Positions 5,682 through 8,273 of a stretch of 8,273 nucleotides of DNA are shown here, piece by piece. The first letter of the stretch is position 1. Each line of letters begins with the position of its first letter. The DNA lies in assembly GCA_004376695.1 (NCBI GenBank), contig SOJB01000051.1, positions 1 through 8,273 on the forward strand, in the 5' to 3' direction. The position numbers and the translations under genes were made by a program. The stretch comes from Dehalococcoidia bacterium. Its GTDB lineage: Bacteria; Chloroflexota; Dehalococcoidia; GIF9; AB-539-J10. The notes under the pieces were generated by a model, which saw only the letters and a program-made list of their open reading frames with translations, made no database searches and was not told where the DNA came from.

Positions 5682-6693
5682 ATTCGGCTGTTTGCCCACT
5701 GCTATCGGCAGCATGCCTCACGTCGATCCTGATGAAGCGTGCTCCGCCGTCATGAAATACCTTCCTGACATTCCTGCCTGGCCGCAATTGCCGAGGCGCT
5801 CTCTTGAAGAAGGGATGGTTGCTCAGTGCAGCGAGGGCTTTCCGGGGCTGGTCATGGAAGGAGACAAAGCCCGCATCGAGCCGTCAGCGAGTTTTGAGAG
5901 CGAACTGGAGCAAATCTATATTGATTGTGATGAAGACAGCGCCCATAAATATGAGATTTCGGCTAAATATGCCGCCGGGCTTGCCGCTTTCCTCTCCCGC
6001 GCAGCAGGCAGTCGAATAGTCAAGGGGCAAATAACGGGCCCCATCACCTGGGGACTGACAGTTACCGGTCGGGACGGGCTGGCTATCCTCTATGATGATA
6101 CGCTGGCTGAAGCGGCGGCCAAATTCCTGCGGCTGAAAGCTTCGTGGCAGGAGAATACCTTGAGGAAGGTGGCGCCTGACGCCATCATATTCGTCGACGA
6201 GCCCCACCTGGTTTCCCTGGGCTCGGTGTTTACTCCTATCCCTGAAGAGAAAGTGCCCGTTTTGCTCAGGGAGGTGTTCAGAGGAATCAAGGGAATCAAG
6301 GGACTGCACTGCTGCGGCAACAGCGATTGGTCAGTGCTTCTGGACACCGAAATCGACATTCTCAGCTTCGATGCCTATAACTACGCCTCTTCTCTCAGTG
6401 CCCACTCCGATAAGGTGAAATCGTTCCTTGAACGGGGCGGCGGCATCGCCTGGGGGATAGTCCCCAGCGATGAAGAGATGCTGGCTAGGGAGTCCCTGTC
6501 AAGTCTTCGTGACCGCCTGGAGGATTCCATGGCTCTGTTCACCAGGGATGGCGTCAGGTTCAAACAGATCATAGCTCAAGGGCTGATAACTCCGTCCTGT
6601 GGCCTGGCAGGTTTGTCGCCCGGGGGGGCAATCCTGGCTCTGGAATTAACGGCCAAGTTGTCCCATGACTTAAGAAGTCGATATGTAGGGTGA
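5665..6693 (+). CDS. MetE/UROD-superfamily zinc methyltransferase, methionine-synthase-core-like
   Basis: The 342-aa protein resembles the C-terminal catalytic barrel of cobalamin-independent methionine synthase without the N-terminal half. IGSMPH (14-19) matches the IGSFPQ entry motif, GQITGPITWG (121-130) the TGPVT block, and FVDEP (176-180) the DEP homocysteine-binding segment. H215 and C217 in LHCCGN and C312 in TPSCGL correspond to three MetE zinc ligands. At the fourth ligand position MetE has Glu; here it appears to be D236 in SFDAYNY. ATG 5665 follows AGGAAGGAAG and overlaps mtnP by 17 bases. Context suggests a role around methionine or SAM. A core MetE of Dehalococcoides mccartyi is known to make methionine from methylcobalamin, but I cannot tell whether this is its orthologue. 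It could be another methyltransferase of the superfamily acting on a different thiol. No cobalamin-binding domain is present. Confidence 0.7.
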   Translation: MPAGPEFGCLPTAIGSMPHVDPDEACSAVMKYLPDIPAWPQLPRRSLEEGMVAQCSEGFPGLVMEGDKARIEPSASFESELEQIYIDCDEDSAHKYEISAKYAAGLAAFLSRAAGSRIVKGQITGPITWGLTVTGRDGLAILYDDTLAEAAAKFLRLKASWQENTLRKVAPDAIIFVDEPHLVSLGSVFTPIPEEKVPVLLREVFRGIKGIKGLHCCGNSDWSVLLDTEIDILSFDAYNYASSLSAHSDKVKSFLERGGGIAWGIVPSDEEMLARESLSSLRDRLEDSMALFTRDGVRFKQIIAQGLITPSCGLAGLSPGGAILALELTAKLSHDLRSRYVG

Positions 6694-6709
6694 TCCCAGG
6701 TTCTTGTCG

Positions 6710-6752
6710 TTGCCCCGATGGAATCGGGGCAAAATCGCCCAATGAGTTGGGC
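6710..6752. terminator. Tandem hairpins between convergent genes
   Basis: A perfect 10-bp stem (6710-6719 with 6723-6732, three-base loop) is followed by a 6-bp stem (6737-6742 with 6747-6752, four-base loop). On the minus strand the second stem is followed by GATTTT. No T-run follows either stem on the plus strand. They lie 16 bases after the MetE-like stop and 10 bases from the rpiB stop, so they probably terminate rpiB transcripts and may insulate both transcripts. Confidence 0.6.
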
Positions 6753-6762
6753 AACTACGTTT

Positions 6763-7212
6763 CTAATCAATCTTAGTTTCCAGAGCCCTTATTTTATCCA
6801 CCCTCTGCACGTGCCTGCCGCCTTCGAAATCCGTGGCCAAGAAGGGTTCGACAATTTCCAGGGCTGACCCGGCGTCGGTATTCTCTCCACTTAGGCAGAG
6901 GACGTTGGCGTCATTGTGACTGCGGGCCCGCTGTGCTTCGAACGCGTTATGGCACAGAGCCGCTCTGACACCCTTTATCTTGTTAGCAGCTATGCACATG
7001 CCTATGCCGGTGCTGCAAATCAGAATGCCGCAGTCACAACTGCCTGAAGCCACTGCCTCCCCCACCTTCCGGGCAATGTCAGGATAATCCACGGGAACGG
7101 TGTCATAGGACCCGAAATCCTGATAGCTATGCCCCAGGGTTTGCAGAAAGGGCATGATCGGCTGCTTCAAAGCAAAGCCGCGATGGTCACAACCTATAGC
7201 TATGCGCCTCAC
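6763..7212 (-). CDS. rpiB: Ribose-5-phosphate isomerase B
   Basis: RpiB interconverts ribose 5-phosphate and ribulose 5-phosphate in the non-oxidative pentose phosphate pathway. With the start at GTG 7212 the protein has 149 aa, the normal family length. Active-site residues fall at the same positions as in E. coli RpiB: D9-H10 in GCDHRGF, the proton-transferring C66 in ILICSTGIGM, and H99 in SHNDANVL. EGGRHVQRV near 130-138 provides the phosphate-binding arginines. GGAG lies seven bases before GTG and supports it over longer in-frame starts reaching 7275. The gene overlaps the end of tsaC by 26 bases and is read with it. A tsaC-like gene near rpiB also occurs in Bacillus (ywlC to ywlF). Some RpiB relatives act on allose 6-phosphate, but nothing here suggests that. 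Confidence 0.93.
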   Translation of the reverse strand: MRRIAIGCDHRGFALKQPIMPFLQTLGHSYQDFGSYDTVPVDYPDIARKVGEAVASGSCDCGILICSTGIGMCIAANKIKGVRAALCHNAFEAQRARSHNDANVLCLSGENTDAGSALEIVEPFLATDFEGGRHVQRVDKIRALETKID

Positions 7213-7834
7213 TATCTGACTCCACGTATTCCTTATAAGCTCTGTCAATCTCATATGATGGTATGATGCCCTCACGCAAGATTACCGGCGTTTGATGGAT
7301 AACGTCCACTACCGTGGATTCCTTTTCGCCGGGACATCGGCCTCCATCGATAACGAAGTCGATTTTCGCTGCCAGTTGCTGTCGGACGTCATCGGCTGTG
7401 AGGGCGGGCGGTCTGCCGCTGATATTAGCGCTGGTTCCGATTATGGGATTCCCCAGCTGTTGAATGAGAGCCAGGCACAGCGGATGGTCGGGAATGCGTA
7501 CTGCTATACCGGGTCCCGGGGCTAGATAGGACGGTAGTGAATCTGCTCTGGGCAGGACCAGAGTCAACCCGCCGGGCCAAAAACGCGTTGCCAAGAACAA
7601 CGCGATTTCGGGCAGTTCATCGGTGGTCAGGATAGCCAGTTGCTCCGCATCGGCGATGAGCAGAGGAAGCTGCCGGTGCCTGGGCCGGCCTTTTATCTCA
7701 TAAATCCGTTCCATGGCCACGGCATTGAAGGCGTCGGCCCCCAGGCCATAGACAGTATCCGTGGGGAAGGCAATCACCCCCCCCTTCTTGAGGATTTCAA
7801 CTCCCTGCTCGATTTCCCGCTGTAGAACATCCAT
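7187..7834 (-). CDS. tsaC: Threonylcarbamoyl-AMP synthase (TsaC/Sua5/YrdC family)
   Basis: The enzyme forms threonylcarbamoyl-AMP from threonine, bicarbonate and ATP for t6A at position 37 of ANN-decoding tRNAs. At 215 aa it is a YrdC-domain protein without a full Sua5 C-terminal domain. Signatures are FPTDTVYGLGAD (23-34), the KGRP loop (48-51), RFWPGGLT (84-91), GTSANISG (133-140) and STVVD (173-177). The frame is open to a GTG at 7903, but that start has no Shine-Dalgarno sequence. I choose ATG 7834 because homology begins there and an extended -10 lies just upstream. That leaves almost no leader and only a weak GAAAG as ribosome site. rpiB follows with a 26-base overlap. TsaC-type and Sua5-type names are both used for such proteins. 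Confidence 0.9.
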   Translation of the reverse strand: MDVLQREIEQGVEILKKGGVIAFPTDTVYGLGADAFNAVAMERIYEIKGRPRHRQLPLLIADAEQLAILTTDELPEIALFLATRFWPGGLTLVLPRADSLPSYLAPGPGIAVRIPDHPLCLALIQQLGNPIIGTSANISGRPPALTADDVRQQLAAKIDFVIDGGRCPGEKESTVVDVIHQTPVILREGIIPSYEIDRAYKEYVESDSEAHSYRL

Positions 7835-7847
7835 CTTTCGCGGTGCT

Positions 7848-7856
7848 AGTATAGCA
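7848..7856 (-). promoter_or_regulatory. Extended -10 promoter of tsaC-rpiB
   Basis: Minus-strand TG-C-TATACT (7856-7848) is an extended -10 element with one mismatch. It lies within the inverted repeat GTGCTA-gta-TAGCAC (7843-7857), which might be an operator. No -35 is evident. Transcription would begin near 7841, only about seven bases before the ATG. Confidence 0.45.
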
Positions 7857-7956
7857 CGGTGTTCGTCGGCTGGAGGAATTGCTGCTTCTGAATGCGAACT
7901 CACGGGGAAGGTCTTGTTCGCGAATGCGAAGTGTTAACATTGGTGCCTACCCCGTG

Positions 7957-7983
7957 TCATTGCGAGCGGAGCGAAGCAATCTC
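7957..7983. repeat. REP-like dispersed palindromic repeat (partial copy)
   Basis: ATTGC (7959-7963) and GCAAT (7976-7980) flank the GAGCGGAGCGAA core of a repeat seen between genes in many bacteria, including Dehalococcoidia and Deltaproteobacteria. Family members often continue to a mirrored half. Here GCAATCTC is mirrored only as far as GAGATCGC (7999-8006), with one mismatch, so the right half looks decayed. The identification is from memory of the motif. Confidence 0.6.
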
Positions 7984-8075
7984 AGGGAGGGAGGGTAGAG
8001 ATCGCCCCGTGCCGACGAATCTGAACTCATCGTGACTGCTCACAATCAAACTGGAAGTGACTGAACGGCTACAGG

Positions 8076-8083
8076 TTGATAAT
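8076..8083 (+). promoter_or_regulatory. Weak promoter-like element before the last gene
   Basis: TTGATAAT at 8076-8083 could serve as a -10 (GATAAT, one mismatch) without a recognisable -35, or its first six bases as a -35 for a poor -10 near 8099. It is the only promoter-like sequence I see upstream of the ATG at 8111. Confidence 0.25.
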
Positions 8084-8110
8084 GGCGCAGAACGATGATA
8101 AGCTAAACGC

Positions 8111-8273
8111 ATGCCTCGCCGGAAGCCTGAGACGAAAGAGAAGCCCGAAAGCTACAGGATTGCCACCAGCGATGATATCGAAGTCTCCACTTATCTGGAG
8201 CTGGCCAAGGAGCTGCGAGGCGAGCAACCTGTAACTGAGCCCAAGTTACCGCCAGGCGAGCGTGAGACCATAG
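8111..8273 (+). CDS. Unrecognised protein, N-terminal part only
   Basis: An ATG at 8111 opens a frame that continues to the window end (54 complete codons). A TAA at 8099-8101 in the same frame excludes a longer start. The visible part is very charged: a basic start MPRRKPETKEKPE, then YRIATSDDIEVSTYLELAKE (17-36), then a Pro/Glu-rich stretch. There is no signal peptide, membrane segment or motif I recognise. No Shine-Dalgarno sequence precedes the ATG. Codon use looks like that of its neighbours and the frame is plausible, but the function is unknown. Confidence 0.55.
   Translation, partial: MPRRKPETKEKPESYRIATSDDIEVSTYLELAKELRGEQPVTEPKLPPGERETI

Larger units (their letters stand above)
7904..8110. 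other. Intergenic region between divergent genes
   Basis: About 200 bases without a convincing gene on either strand. It contains the REP-like repeat at 7957-7983, a G-rich patch at 7985-7995 and weak promoter-like sequences toward 8111. I see no small ORF with a ribosome site. Confidence 0.5.

Noticed and set aside
5413..5787. Minus-strand open frames opposite the mtnP/MetE-like junction
   Set aside because: They are antisense to two recognised genes and read as low-quality translations rich in Ser, Arg and Pro.
6283..6300. Perfect 9-base tandem repeat GGAATCAAG in the MetE-like gene
   Set aside because: It encodes Gly-Ile-Lys twice in a variable loop before LHCCGN. A short in-frame duplication needs no special explanation.
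7213..7275. 21-codon N-terminal extension of RpiB
   Set aside because: RpiB homology begins at RRIAIGCDH. GGAG before GTG 7212 and the standard 149-aa length favour the shorter form.
7985..7995. G-rich patch GGGAGGGAGGG as a possible G-quadruplex
   Set aside because: Only three G-tracts are present. A fourth would be needed for a standard intramolecular quadruplex.

Overview
The window looks like chromosomal DNA of an anaerobic bacterium, most likely Chloroflexota of the Dehalococcoidia type. That placement is an inference from gene content: a leucine-dehydrogenase relative, a compact MetE-like protein overlapping an MTA phosphorylase gene, a tsaC-rpiB pair, and a dispersed ATTGC...GCAAT repeat. 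No rRNA, tRNA, mobile element or CRISPR array is visible. Coding density is high and the genes look intact.

Layout. Positions 1-4720 are read on the minus strand: tldD (4629-3046) and its partner tldE/pmbA (3049-1490) overlap by four bases and share one promoter. A 300-base gap follows, and then a leucine/valine/phenylalanine-type dehydrogenase gene (1188-70). That gap is the least ordinary part of the window. It holds a near-consensus sigma-70 promoter, a roughly 200-nt leader with three hairpins (the last a perfect 16-bp stem followed by five T), and a 42-codon isoleucine-rich ORF ending just before the dehydrogenase Shine-Dalgarno sequence. The dehydrogenase lacks the acidic residue expected for NAD and has an extra ten residues between its two active-site lysines.

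From a divergent promoter region (4643-4793) the plus strand is read: mtnP-type 5'-methylthioadenosine phosphorylase (4794-5681) overlaps a MetE/UROD-superfamily methyltransferase gene (5665-6693). The two are plausibly linked through methionine and S-adenosylmethionine metabolism: one clears MTA, the other has the fold and metal ligands of a methionine-synthase core.

A pair of hairpins (6710-6752) separates these from the convergent minus-strand pair tsaC (7834-7187) and rpiB (7212-6763), which overlap by 26 bases. TsaC begins the threonylcarbamoylation of tRNA A37; RpiB interconverts pentose phosphates. Upstream of tsaC lies a non-coding stretch with a REP-like repeat, and then the start of an unrecognised plus-strand gene (8111 onward) that runs off the window. 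A further minus-strand gene may begin at position 44 and leave on the left.

Most of the window is ordinary housekeeping DNA. I see no defence system or other clearly new multi-gene system. The best leads are the dehydrogenase leader and the dehydrogenase's unusual cofactor and active-site segments.
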